Source of the DNA: a virus
Virus record (IMG/VR): IMGVR_UViG_3300032287_003534
Coordinates: 1-48,990 of that record
DNA length: 48,990 nt
Strand: one strand, 5' to 3'
Part shown: positions 1 to 7,749 of the stretch, in pieces
Numbering within the stretch: position 1 is the stretch's first letter
How the letters are laid out: every line of letters starts with the position of its first letter
Made by a program: the position numbers and the translations under genes
Notes under the pieces: generated by a model
What the model saw: the letters and a program-made list of their open reading frames with translations, nothing else
What the model was told of the DNA's origin: nothing
Databases searched by the model: none

Positions 1-49
1 CCCTTTCCCTGTCCACGTTCAGACCCCCTGAAACTAACCAGGAATATCC

Positions 50-511
50 TTGACCTTCCCGCGCCATGCTCAGTTGCAAGAGGTCGCCGACGAAGCGCGC
101 GCCGCGGGCGACTATGCCCCGGCCGTCGCCGCGCTTCGGGCCGCCGAGGCACTGGAGGGCGAAGCCAAGCTCTTCGCCGACGCGGCAGCCTGGGCCGGCC
201 GCCCGCGCTCTGAGCAGATCCGCCACGCCGCCGGCCTCGCGCTCGCCAAAGGTAGCTTCACGGCCTACCAGCGCCTCTTGGTTGACCTCGAGCGCGCCGA
301 AGCTGCAGAGGCCAGCGCGGCGACCGCCGCCGACCGCGAGCTTGACGACGCGACCCCGGACGCTGTCCTGATCGCCGCCGCCGTTGACCCGCTCGCCGCC
401 CTCCCCCGGCACCTCGCCGTCGAGGCCCTGCGGCAGCTCGCCGCCCGTCTCCACCTGCCCGCAACCTACGCCGACGGCACCCCGATCCAGCCCCTCGACG
501 GCGCCGCATGA
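50..511 (+). CDS. Putative terminase small subunit (TerS)
   Basis: A 153-residue protein starting with TTG, with AGGA six bases upstream. It is Ala- and Glu-rich and predicted helical. Its position directly before TerL, with the stop codon overlapping the TerL start (ATGA), is the main reason for the call: TerS proteins bind the packaging site and load TerL. I do not see a diagnostic motif, and TerS sequences diverge quickly, so this is inference from position, size and helical composition. The TTG start overlaps the stop of a small ORF that closes across the window ends. The start could instead be later, but no better ribosome-binding site is visible. Confidence 0.55.
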   Translation: MTFPRHAQLQEVADEARAAGDYAPAVAALRAAEALEGEAKLFADAAAWAGRPRSEQIRHAAGLALAKGSFTAYQRLLVDLERAEAAEASAATAADRELDDATPDAVLIAAAVDPLAALPRHLAVEALRQLAARLHLPATYADGTPIQPLDGAA

Positions 512-2097
512 CCGCAGGCCCCGACCACGCCGCAGACACCCCGCCTGCCGCGCCCAGCGCCGCCACAGCCGCGCCCGCGCCGGTGGTCGCCCGCACACAC
601 GCCGCGGCCCTGCGCGCAGCCCTGGAGGTGTCCACGGCCGCTGTAGAGCGCATGGCCGCCAAGGTCCGCCGGCGCCCGGGGCAGTACATCCGATGGCTGC
701 CGCGGCAGCACCGCTTCTTGCTTGACCCGTCGCGCCGCAAGCTCATCCGGGCCGGCAACCAGCACAGCGGCAAAACCACCGTCGCGCTCTACGAGGTGAT
801 CTGCAGGTGCCTCGGGCGACACCCCTTCCTGTCCGTGCGCCAGCCCCCGATCCGGTGTTGGGTCGTCTGCGCCCGCGTAGACCAGTCGATCCCGATCCAA
901 CAGAAGTTCGTCGACCTGCTACCCGAGGGCGTCCTCGACAACCTCGACCGCTTCGATCCGGGTGCCGGCTTCCGAAACGAAGCCCGTGAGGCCGTCTTCA
1001 AGAACGGCAGCCGCGTCAAGTTCATGACCACGGGCCAAGACCCCATCGCCTTCGCCGGCGCAACGCTGGACCTCGTCCTCTTCGACGAGCCCCCGCCCAT
1101 GCGGGTTTTCCACGAGGCCAACAAGCGCCTCATGCGCCGCGCGGGCGTGATGCTGATGTCGCTCACCCCGATCAACGCCGGCCCGATGGATTGGCTGCAA
1201 GCGCTCACCGAGAAGAGCCCGCCCGTCATTAAAGACATATGGGAACCCCTGCGCCCCGAGTCCTTCGTCCCCGTCGGCGGACACGAGCCGCTCCGCCTCG
1301 ACGACGGCACCCCGCTCGACGCCGACTTCGTCAAGAAGCTCGAAGACGAGGGCGACCCCTACGAAAACCCCGTGGTCATCCACGGCGAGTGGAACCCCCG
1401 CGTCACCGGCCAAGTCTTCGAGCGGTTCTCCCCCGCCGAGCACGTCTTCGGCCAGTTCTCCCCCCAGCCCGGCGAGGACTGGCGCGTATGCGTCGGCGTC
1501 GATCACGGCGAGCTTGTGGGCAAAGAGTGCGCAATCCTCGCGCTCACCCGGCAGGCCCGCCCCGACGAGGGGGACGGCGATGTCGTCGTCGTCCTCGCCG
1601 AGTACGTCGGCGGCACCGACTTGACCATCGAAGCGGACGCCGAGGGCATCATCGCGATGCTCGGCCGCTGGGGCCTCGATTGGGGCAACGTCGACAGCGC
1701 GTGGGGTGACAAGACCACCACCGACAGCACGTACCGCAGCAAGGGAAACACCGACCTCATCGCTGCGATCCGCAAGGTGCTCGAACGCAAGAAGCGCGGC
1801 GCGGGCCGGCTGGTCACCAAACGCAACGAGTTCCAGCAAGTCAAGACCGGCGAGGGCCGCGCCCAAGGCTCCGTAAATCTCGGGTACAAGTACCTCAACC
1901 AGCGGATGCTGCGCCGCGGCCAGTTCTCTGTCCACGAAAGTTGCCGCACGCTGATCAAGGCGCTCCAAGAGTTCGACGGCCACCCAAAGCACCCAGGCAA
2001 AGACATCCTCGACGCGCTACGCTACAGCGTCAACGACCGCGTCTTCGAGGGCCGCCGCTTGGCCTACGTTCCACGTCTCGACGCTTCCCCGAGGTAG
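508..2097 (+). CDS. Terminase large subunit (TerL)
   Basis: The 529-residue packaging motor ATPase and nuclease, which translocates DNA into the prohead and cuts the concatemer. Seen in the sequence: Walker A GNQHSGKTT at residues 83-91, Walker B LDLVLFDEP at 187-195 with the catalytic Glu after Asp, and a coupling segment LMSLTP near 216-221. The RNase H-like nuclease follows, with acidic residues in VGVDHG (D332), WGDKTT (D401) and LDALRY (D502). The length is normal for the family. ATG overlaps the TerS stop, implying translational coupling. All key residues are present, so the protein should be active. This is the clearest marker that the window is a tailed phage. Confidence 0.95.
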   Translation: MTAGPDHAADTPPAAPSAATAAPAPVVARTHAAALRAALEVSTAAVERMAAKVRRRPGQYIRWLPRQHRFLLDPSRRKLIRAGNQHSGKTTVALYEVICRCLGRHPFLSVRQPPIRCWVVCARVDQSIPIQQKFVDLLPEGVLDNLDRFDPGAGFRNEAREAVFKNGSRVKFMTTGQDPIAFAGATLDLVLFDEPPPMRVFHEANKRLMRRAGVMLMSLTPINAGPMDWLQALTEKSPPVIKDIWEPLRPESFVPVGGHEPLRLDDGTPLDADFVKKLEDEGDPYENPVVIHGEWNPRVTGQVFERFSPAEHVFGQFSPQPGEDWRVCVGVDHGELVGKECAILALTRQARPDEGDGDVVVVLAEYVGGTDLTIEADAEGIIAMLGRWGLDWGNVDSAWGDKTTTDSTYRSKGNTDLIAAIRKVLERKKRGAGRLVTKRNEFQQVKTGEGRAQGSVNLGYKYLNQRMLRRGQFSVHESCRTLIKALQEFDGHPKHPGKDILDALRYSVNDRVFEGRRLAYVPRLDASPR

Positions 2098-2100
2098 CCC

Positions 2101-2394
2101 ATGCCCCGCTCCGTCCTCGCCCTCGCCCTGACCCTCTCCGCCTGCGCCCCCGCCGACGACACCGCAGGCGCCACGTCCAGCGCCCCTGCCGCAGTCCTCG
2201 TCGAGGTGCTCACCCACGACGAGGTCTTCTCCACCGATGCCGGCGGGGCCATCGTCCGCGGCGACCTGATCAGCGTGCACGCCTGCGCCGACGGGATCTG
2301 CCAGCCCGTGCCGTGGTCGACCACCGGCACCGTCGCCCGCCCCGAGATCGCCGGCGATACCTACCGCTTCGCCTGGGCTATCGCGCCGGAATAG
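2101..2394 (+). CDS. Small secreted lipoprotein between terL and portal
   Basis: A 97-residue protein with a short hydrophobic N-terminus and lipobox L-S-A-C, predicting lipidation at Cys15 and export. The mature part is about 83 residues with a low-complexity Ala/Thr/Asp stretch and two further cysteines in HACADGIC that could form a disulfide. It starts three bases after the TerL stop with the ribosome-binding sequence GAGGTAGCCCATG, a leader used again before the gene at 19016. Function is unknown. Phage lipoproteins in other systems block receptor access or DNA entry by superinfecting phages; that role here is inference. A lipoprotein inside the head-packaging block is unusual. Confidence 0.75.
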   Translation: MPRSVLALALTLSACAPADDTAGATSSAPAAVLVEVLTHDEVFSTDAGGAIVRGDLISVHACADGICQPVPWSTTGTVARPEIAGDTYRFAWAIAPE

Positions 2395-2420
2395 CACCCC
2401 TCCCGCGCCTGTGCTACGCT
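2392..2420 (+). promoter_or_regulatory. Promoter for portal gene
   Basis: TAGCAC (2392-2397), 17 bp, TACGCT (2415-2420), the latter preceded by TG as in an extended -10. It belongs to a promoter family repeated across the genome. The predicted start near 2427 leaves only about ten bases before the TTG start, so the Shine-Dalgarno GAGGT would be near the 5' end of the mRNA. The stretch from TGTGCTACGCTACCC to the start codon is nearly duplicated before the gene at 17560. Confidence 0.55.
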
Positions 2421-2436
2421 ACCCACGAGGTCACCC

Positions 2437-4281
2437 TTGGACGCAATCACCAACGCCGCCGTCAACGCAAACGCCGTCCAGGCGTCGATCCCGCTGCCCT
2501 CGGGCACCGCGGAGATCCACCGCGTCCAGTCGACCCGCGCGCGCCGGTCGATGTTGGAGGGGACGTGGTCGCGCCTGTTGGCCGAGCGCACCACCCAAGT
2601 CCTCGGCGCCACGCGGTCGGCCATGCAGGCCGATCCGTCCCTCAGCCTCAACCCCTTCAAGTCCGTCTGCCGCGCCCTCTCTGTCCTGTATGACGGCGCT
2701 CCAACGATCCAGCACCCGGTCGCCAGCGCCGAAGACCTGCGCAACCTCACGCGCAAGATCACCGCCGCGGGCCTGTGGCCGATGATGCAGCGCGTGCAGC
2801 AGTACGTCTTAGGCTTGCGGGAGTCGCTGGTCCACGCCGCCGTCGACCCCTCCACCGGCGCGCTCCGCTTCCGGGCGGTGTACCCCGACATGGTCTACGC
2901 CCGCGCCAGCGAAGACCGCCCCGACGAGCCCGTGCGCATCGAAGAACTGCGCAGCCGCTCGGCCGCCTACCTGCGATCCAAGGGCATTGTCGTCACCCCG
3001 AACGTGGCCAACGCTGAAGACGTCTGGACCGTCGACGTCTACGACATCAGCGGCCCCGCGCCCTTTCACGCCGTCCACCTGCTCGGCGCAAAGTCCGCCG
3101 GCCAAGGCTGGGCGTTGGGCGCCGACATCACCGCGCAGGTCTACGGCAAGGCCCTCGCCGCCGGTGACTACCCGTGGCGCGCGACCCCGACCCGTGCGGC
3201 CCTCGCCGCCGATCCCAAGGCCGAGGGCGCGCCAGTCATCCCCTACGTGCTCTACCACGCCGCCCCCAACGGGGATCGTCTGTGGGACCCCTACGAGTGG
3301 ATCGAGATCGTCGACGGCACCCTGACCGCCGGCGTGCTCAACAGCTTCCTGCTGCACACCTTCGCCGATGCATCGTGGCCCCAAAAATACATCATCGGCG
3401 GGGCGCCCGCGGGCTCTGCCGTCACAATGGACACCGGCGAAGAGGGCAGCCGCCGCGCCTACGTTCCCTCCGACCCCACGTCGATCCTCGTGATCGAGCC
3501 CCTGCCTGCCTTCGTCGGGCAGCCCACCGCAGGCCAGTTCCAGCCCGGCGGCGATATCACCGCGCAGGAAGCCGTTCTTGGCAACATGATCAGCGCGCTC
3601 ATGGAGTCCGCCGGTATCTCGCCGTCCGACGTCCAGCGCCTGTCCGGCAACGCCCGGTCCGGCGCCGCTATCGCGCTCACCAACGAGGGCAAGCGCGAGC
3701 TGCAGCGCCGCTATCAGGCCGTCTTCGAGGCGGCCGATCAGCGGCTTGTCCGCCTCTGTGCCATCCTGCTCAACCGCTGGGCCGACGGCACCGAGCTGGC
3801 CGCCGAAGCCGCGGGCGACCCCATCGCCACGCTGTACCGCTTCCCCGAGGGTGGCTACAGCCTGACCTACCCGCGAATCCCGCGCAGCCCCGACGAGCTG
3901 AAGGCACACCGTGAGCACGTCTTCGCGCTGCTCGACCGCGGCATGCTGACCGACGCCGAAGCCTTCGCCGCGCTCCACGACGTCCCCCTCGAAGTCGCCG
4001 AACGCCGCGTCGCCGAGCGCACCCCGCCCACTCCTGCACCCATCCCATCACCCGCCCCGGCCGCGCAGCCGACCCGTGCCACCCCGCCCGCCACCGAGCG
4101 CCCCGGCGCCCCAGCCCGCGACATGCTCCGCGAGGCCGTCGAGGACGCGCTTGACGAGATCGACGATGGGGGCGACCCGGCCGAGGCCCTCGCCAGCCTG
4201 CGCGCCATGATCGACGACGACGACGAAGACGTCCTCGACGACGCCACCTTCGATCCCGACGCCGAGCCGCCTGATGCCTAA
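2437..4281 (+). CDS. Portal protein
   Basis: A 614-residue protein with a TTG start preceded by GAGGTCACCC. Position after TerL, size and the long mixed helix/strand body fit the dodecameric portal that forms the DNA channel at the unique capsid vertex and nucleates head assembly. The C-terminal about 90 residues are Pro/Ala-rich and then strongly acidic (runs of Asp near residues 585-612), typical of flexible portal tails. I recognise no short catalytic motif, none being expected. The last eight bases overlap the next gene. The alternative, a fused portal/MuF protein, is unlikely because no MuF-like C-terminus is seen. Confidence 0.8.
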   Translation: MDAITNAAVNANAVQASIPLPSGTAEIHRVQSTRARRSMLEGTWSRLLAERTTQVLGATRSAMQADPSLSLNPFKSVCRALSVLYDGAPTIQHPVASAEDLRNLTRKITAAGLWPMMQRVQQYVLGLRESLVHAAVDPSTGALRFRAVYPDMVYARASEDRPDEPVRIEELRSRSAAYLRSKGIVVTPNVANAEDVWTVDVYDISGPAPFHAVHLLGAKSAGQGWALGADITAQVYGKALAAGDYPWRATPTRAALAADPKAEGAPVIPYVLYHAAPNGDRLWDPYEWIEIVDGTLTAGVLNSFLLHTFADASWPQKYIIGGAPAGSAVTMDTGEEGSRRAYVPSDPTSILVIEPLPAFVGQPTAGQFQPGGDITAQEAVLGNMISALMESAGISPSDVQRLSGNARSGAAIALTNEGKRELQRRYQAVFEAADQRLVRLCAILLNRWADGTELAAEAAGDPIATLYRFPEGGYSLTYPRIPRSPDELKAHREHVFALLDRGMLTDAEAFAALHDVPLEVAERRVAERTPPTPAPIPSPAPAAQPTRATPPATERPGAPARDMLREAVEDALDEIDDGGDPAEALASLRAMIDDDDEDVLDDATFDPDAEPPDA

Positions 4282-4609
4282 GAGCGCCACCCCGCCGCCC
4301 GCCGTTGCAGCCGCTGCCCGCCGCGGGCTTGAGTTGCGCGCAAAGCAGCCCCCGTCCAACCGCGGCGGCACCCCCGTCGGCATCCGTCGCGCCGCCCAGC
4401 TTGCCAACCAAGAGCCCGTCAGCCTGTCCACACTCAAGCGAATGGTCAGCTTCTTCGCCCGGCATGAGGTCGACAAACAGGGCGAAGGCTGGGGCGTCGA
4501 CAGCAAGGGCTATCAGGCGTGGCTTCTGTGGGGCGGCAACCCCGGCCGCGCCTGGGCTAAGCGCATGATCGCCCGCCTCACTCCCGCCCCGTCCACCACC
4601 CGCGACTAA
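4274..4609 (+). CDS. Conserved phage head-region protein (small, DNA-binding-like)
   Basis: A 111-residue basic protein. The core RGLELRAK ... GGTPVGIRRAAQL ... LSTLKRMVSFFARH ... KGYQAWLLWGG ... AWAKR is a pattern I recognise from many tailed phages, where it occurs alone or fused to prohead proteases or capsid-region proteins. The function of this domain is not established to my knowledge. It overlaps the portal stop and precedes the scaffold gene, so a role in head assembly or DNA contact is inferred. No catalytic Ser/His pair of a prohead protease is visible, and no other gene here looks like one. Confidence 0.7.
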   Translation: MPKSATPPPAVAAAARRGLELRAKQPPSNRGGTPVGIRRAAQLANQEPVSLSTLKRMVSFFARHEVDKQGEGWGVDSKGYQAWLLWGGNPGRAWAKRMIARLTPAPSTTRD

Positions 4610-4615
4610 CCCCCC

Positions 4616-4633
4616 CATCGGAGAGCCCCGATG
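4616..4633 (+). promoter_or_regulatory. Start-codon hairpin, copy 1
   Basis: CATCGGAGAGCCCCGATG folds as a 6-bp stem (CATCGG with CCGATG) and a 6-base AGAGCC loop. The Shine-Dalgarno GGAG spans stem and loop, and the AUG of the scaffold gene is the last three bases of the 3' arm, paired with CAU. Identical copies lie at 6396-6413 and 9484-9501. It is a candidate translational operator. Confidence 0.65.
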
Positions 4634-5275
4634 TCCGACGCCGATATGGTCCCACGGTCCCGCCTGAACGAAGAGATCGCCAAGCGCAAAGAGCTTGAGG
4701 CCGACCACAACGCCCTCAAGGCAACTCTCGCCACGGTCGAAGCTAAGGCCGCCGAGGCCGATACCCTGCGCGCTCAGCTCGCCACCGCGACCGCCGAGCA
4801 CGACACCTTCCGCGTCGGCGTCGAGGCCGGCATCACCGACCCCGAGGGGCTCGGGCTCGCCCGCTACTTCTACGACAAGGTCCAGCCCGCGGAGGGTGAA
4901 CAGCGCCCCAGCTTCGCGGACTACATGAGCAAGCTCAAGTCCGATCCCGCGTCCCGCCCCAAGGGACTGACCAGCTACTTCGCCGACGCCACCCCGGCCG
5001 CGCCAGCGCCCGCACAGGCCGCCCCGGCGCAGCCCCCGGCTGGCACCCCGGCCAAGCCCGCCGCGCCCGCTCAGCCCGCGCAGCCCGCCGCCCCGCGCAG
5101 CACGGCAGCCCTCCCGCCCCCGTCGACCGGCGCCGCCCCCGCGCCCGCCCCATCGCCCAGCGCCGCCGGCTGGACCCGCGAAAACATCGCCGACCCGGCG
5201 ACCTACGCAGCCAACCGCGACGCGCTGCTCAAGCAAGCCTCCGCCGGCCTCGCTTCTCGCCTGGGCTCGCGCTAA
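4631..5275 (+). CDS. Capsid scaffolding protein
   Basis: A 214-residue protein. Residues about 10-60 form a heptad-rich coiled coil (EEIAKRKELEADHNALKATL and on), the middle is soluble, residues about 120-180 are a Pro/Ala-rich linker, and the C-terminus is a short helical, basic tail. This architecture and its place just before the major capsid gene match siphophage scaffolds, which template the prohead and leave before packaging. The start is the ATG inside the 4616-4633 hairpin, so synthesis may be throttled. There is no protease motif, so removal would be by exit or by a host or unseen protease. Confidence 0.75.
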   Translation: MSDADMVPRSRLNEEIAKRKELEADHNALKATLATVEAKAAEADTLRAQLATATAEHDTFRVGVEAGITDPEGLGLARYFYDKVQPAEGEQRPSFADYMSKLKSDPASRPKGLTSYFADATPAAPAPAQAAPAQPPAGTPAKPAAPAQPAQPAAPRSTAALPPPSTGAAPAPAPSPSAAGWTRENIADPATYAANRDALLKQASAGLASRLGSR

Positions 5276-5277
5276 AC

Positions 5278-5306
5278 TTGCACCCACCGCGCGACCGTGC
5301 TACCCT
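5278..5306 (+). promoter_or_regulatory. Major capsid promoter
   Basis: TTGCAC (5278-5283), 17 bp, TACCCT (5301-5306). This is one of the best plus-strand matches to the genome-wide promoter family. It starts right after the scaffold stop and gives a leader of about 80 nt to the capsid gene, so capsid can be made in excess of scaffold and portal. Confidence 0.7.
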
Positions 5307-5340
5307 TGACACGAAGGCCCACGGTCGCGCCGTGTAACAA

Positions 5341-5381
5341 ATGCGTAAGGCCGGAAGAGACACCACTTCCCCCTTTCGCAT
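5341..5381 (+). promoter_or_regulatory. Capsid mRNA leader hairpin
   Basis: ATGCG/CGCAT, AAGG/CCTT and GGAAG/CTTCC pair in nested order around an AGACACCA loop. The stem ends one base before the Shine-Dalgarno GAGGTG (5382-5387). It could shield the 5' end of the mRNA or hold the ribosome site open. The structure is by eye, not calculated. Confidence 0.45.
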
Positions 5382-5392
5382 GAGGTGCCCCC

Positions 5393-6310
5393 GTGGCCAA
5401 CGAGATCCTCGCCGCAAGCTCTGACTTCTTGGTTGCCTCTGTCCTTGAGATGGAGATCCTGACCAAGCTCTCCAGCCTGATCAACCTCCGCGGCAGCCCC
5501 GCCCTCGTCGACTTCTCGCCGATGGCCAGCCGCGGCAGCCTCGTCCTGGCGATCCCCCTCGCCGGCTGGGACAGCCTCGTGATGACCGCCCCCGGTGAGG
5601 CGACCGGCGTCAGCAACACCGCGCTCGACAGCGACCAGATCACGCTGACGATCGCCCGGCAGGCCATCCAGCTCCAGATCAGCGACGAGCTTCTGGTCAG
5701 CAGCATGGGCGGCGCGATGAACGTCGAGCGGCTCGCGCAGGCCGCGGCCAGCGCCTACATCAACCGCCACAACGACCTGACGGTCGGCCTCTTCGGCGGT
5801 GTCACCGCGTCGGTCGGCACCAGCGGCGCCGACCTGACCCTCGACGACGTGGTCGACGCGACCCAGACCCTGATGCGGGCCAACAACACCGACAGCCTCT
5901 ACGCGATGCTGCACGGCCAGCAGATGAGCGACCTCCAGAACAGCCTCCGCGGCGAGGGCGGCGCGCTCAGCTTCTCCGCCCCGACCGCTGAGATGATCGC
6001 CGCCAAGGGCAAGGGCTTCGCGGGCTCCTACCTCGGCGTCGACTTCTGGATCAACAACCGCGTCGCCACCGCCAACGCGGGCGCCGACCGGGCCGGCTGC
6101 ATGTGGTCGCGCGGCGCCTTCGGGTACGCCGAGGCCACCCACCCCCTGTCCAGCCTCCGCGGCAGTGTCAACCCGCAGGTCGTCTCGCCCGTGCTCATCG
6201 AGTTCGAGCGCGCCGGCACCAGCGGCCTCAACACCGTGATCGCCTCCGCCTTCCTGGGTGTGGCGATGGTCGAAGACGCCCGCGCGGTCAAGATCGTCAC
6301 CGACGCCTGA
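5393..6310 (+). CDS. Major capsid protein, HK97-fold
   Basis: A 305-residue protein with a GTG start and GAGGTG eight bases upstream. Placement after scaffold, size and composition (long Ala/Leu helix TLMRANNTDSLYAMLHG, then a beta-rich C-terminal half) fit an HK97-fold capsid subunit without a cleaved delta domain. Residues about 100-130 (QAIQLQISDELL ... LAQAAASAYINRHND) look like the spine-helix region. It has its own promoter (5278) and leader hairpin and is followed by two strong hairpins, consistent with high expression. The family is assigned from context and pattern; an alternative structural role is improbable. Confidence 0.85.
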   Translation: MANEILAASSDFLVASVLEMEILTKLSSLINLRGSPALVDFSPMASRGSLVLAIPLAGWDSLVMTAPGEATGVSNTALDSDQITLTIARQAIQLQISDELLVSSMGGAMNVERLAQAAASAYINRHNDLTVGLFGGVTASVGTSGADLTLDDVVDATQTLMRANNTDSLYAMLHGQQMSDLQNSLRGEGGALSFSAPTAEMIAAKGKGFAGSYLGVDFWINNRVATANAGADRAGCMWSRGAFGYAEATHPLSSLRGSVNPQVVSPVLIEFERAGTSGLNTVIASAFLGVAMVEDARAVKIVTDA

Positions 6311-6321
6311 TCGGCGCGCCA

Positions 6322-6378
6322 CCCGACGGGCGGCTCACCCCGCCCGTCGGGCCTGCCGCGGGTCAGGCTCTACCCGCG
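6322..6378 (+). terminator. Tandem hairpins after the capsid gene
   Basis: The first hairpin is a perfect 12-bp stem (CCCGACGGGCGG with CCGCCCGTCGGG, 6322-6351, loop CTCACC). The second is CGCGGGT/ACCCGCG (6357-6378), followed by CCGTTTG. The U-run is poor, so partial termination or 3'-end stabilisation of the capsid message is as likely as full termination. Confidence 0.55.
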
Positions 6379-6395
6379 CCCGTTTGTCCACCCCC

Positions 6396-6413
6396 CATCG
6401 GAGAGCCCCGATG
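6396..6413 (+). promoter_or_regulatory. Start-codon hairpin, copy 2
   Basis: Exact copy of the 18-base hairpin at 4616. Its 3' arm contains the ATG of the next gene. It sits after the capsid gene and its hairpins, where read-through ribosomes or transcripts would need damping. Confidence 0.65.
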
Positions 6414-7079
6414 CCGTTGCCCACCACCGCCCGCCGCGCAGCCGAAGCCCCGATCTTGGGCGAGTCTGTCGGCTCCCTGACCACCACCGAGCGCATCCGG
6501 CTGGACCCCTCGCCGGCGTTTGTGTTCTCGGCCTCGCCTGAGAGCTACGAGCTGAGCGAGATCGACGGGGAGCCCGTATACCTGCCCACGATTCAGCATC
6601 ACCCGGCGAGCCCCGGCAGCAACGGCGTTGACAAGGCGGGCGGCTTGGGCCACCTGCAGGCCAACCTCAGCACCCGCGGACAGGTCCTGATCCAGCCGCA
6701 CCAATGCCCCGGCCACCTCAGCGCCGACGGTCGCCCCGGCTACCTGCGCCGCTTCGAGGGCACGCAGGGCTTGGTCCACCTCGACGCTTGGGTGACCGTC
6801 GTCAAGGCGCCCGGGAATAAGCACGTTGCGCAGTCGACCCCCGCCGGTCAGCAGCTCTACCGCAAATGGCGCCTGTGGCTGATGGAGACCGGGATCGTCC
6901 CCTTCCCCACCGAGGACTGGATCCAGCGGTACGAGGACCGCCTCGGCGAGCGCGCCCTGCGCCGGGCCACCCAAGCCGCCGCCCCCGAGATCAAGGCCGA
7001 GCGCGCCGCCGAGGCCGACGCCACGCTCAAGAAGGCCCGCAAGGCGCGCCAGAACGTCGAGGAGGTCGCCAATGGGTGA
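6411..7079 (+). CDS. Head-region protein of unknown function
   Basis: A 222-residue protein. The ATG at 6411 is chosen because it lies in the conserved ribosome-site hairpin; the reading frame is open further upstream but without a start signal. The N-terminal two thirds are mixed; residues about 165-222 are a charged, helical Arg/Lys/Glu segment likely to form a coiled coil. Its place between capsid and connector genes suggests a minor head or head-completion role. I do not recognise the family. Its end overlaps the next gene by eight bases. Confidence 0.7.
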   Translation: MPLPTTARRAAEAPILGESVGSLTTTERIRLDPSPAFVFSASPESYELSEIDGEPVYLPTIQHHPASPGSNGVDKAGGLGHLQANLSTRGQVLIQPHQCPGHLSADGRPGYLRRFEGTQGLVHLDAWVTVVKAPGNKHVAQSTPAGQQLYRKWRLWLMETGIVPFPTEDWIQRYEDRLGERALRRATQAAAPEIKAERAAEADATLKKARKARQNVEEVANG

Positions 7080-7254
7080 GGACCAGAACGCCCGCCGGGC
7101 GATGGAAGAGACCACCCGCCGTCTCGTCAACGAGGGTATGCGCCCCGACCGCGCCGCCGAGAAGGCCCGCGAGAGCGCGATCCGCATCGACATCCGCGAG
7201 AGCGGCGGCACCCCTCCGCGCCGGCCGGACGCCGGCAACACCCCGCGGCGATAG
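7072..7254 (+). CDS. Small basic head-region protein
   Basis: A 60-residue, strongly charged protein (MGEDQNARRAMEETTRRLV...) with a helical N-terminal half and a Gly/Pro/Arg-rich C-terminal tail ending in PRR. It overlaps the preceding gene by eight bases with an AGGAGG ribosome site inside that gene. No family is recognised. The coupling to structural genes suggests an assembly or internal head role. Confidence 0.55.
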   Translation: MGEDQNARRAMEETTRRLVNEGMRPDRAAEKARESAIRIDIRESGGTPPRRPDAGNTPRR

Positions 7255-7289
7255 CGCCGCGCCCGGTCCGACCGGGCGGGAGATACCCC

Positions 7290-7727
7290 ATGACCGCAGG
7301 CCCCCTCCGCTTCCGCGACGCCGCCGGCGTTGCAATCCGCAAGCTGTCCGTCTGGACCGGTGCGACCGAGGCGCTCATCGCCACGTCCCCCACCGTCACC
7401 AGCGGCACCGGCGCCCCCAGCGCCACCGAGCCCAACGGGTCGATCTACCTCCGGACCAACGGCACCGCGCTGAGCACGCTCTACGCCCGCGTCAGCGGTG
7501 CGTGGACCACCCCCTCCCCGGTGTCGTCGCTGAGCGCCGAGATCACCGCCAACGGCAGCGCGCAGAGCACCGCCCACGGCCTGGGGTCGACACCCTCCCT
7601 GGTCTACGCGATCCCGTCGAACCTCACCGGCGGCCCCTTCGTGGTCACCTACGGCACCCACACGTCGACCGATGCCGTCGTGACCGTCACGACCGGCGAG
7701 AAGTACCGGATCGTCGCCTTCAAGTGA
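7290..7727 (+). CDS. Virion decoration or head-fibre-like protein
   Basis: A 145-residue beta-rich protein. Residues about 30-70 contain SGTGAPSATEPNGSIYLRTNG followed by LYARVSGAWT, a pattern common in phage surface proteins, and the rest is Thr/Ser/Val-rich (STAHGLGSTPSLVYAI). This suggests an exposed capsid or tail decoration. An 8-bp hairpin (CGCCCGGT/ACCGGGCG, 7260-7278) sits just before its GGGAG ribosome site. A role in adhesion is inference. Confidence 0.55.
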   Translation: MTAGPLRFRDAAGVAIRKLSVWTGATEALIATSPTVTSGTGAPSATEPNGSIYLRTNGTALSTLYARVSGAWTTPSPVSSLSAEITANGSAQSTAHGLGSTPSLVYAIPSNLTGGPFVVTYGTHTSTDAVVTVTTGEKYRIVAFK

Positions 7728-7749
7728 CCTGACCGGCCCGGAGGCCAGC

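Noticed and set aside
5306-5311. Perfect TTGACA downstream of the capsid promoter
   Set aside because: No -10-like hexamer lies 16-18 bp further on, so I treat it as chance within the leader.
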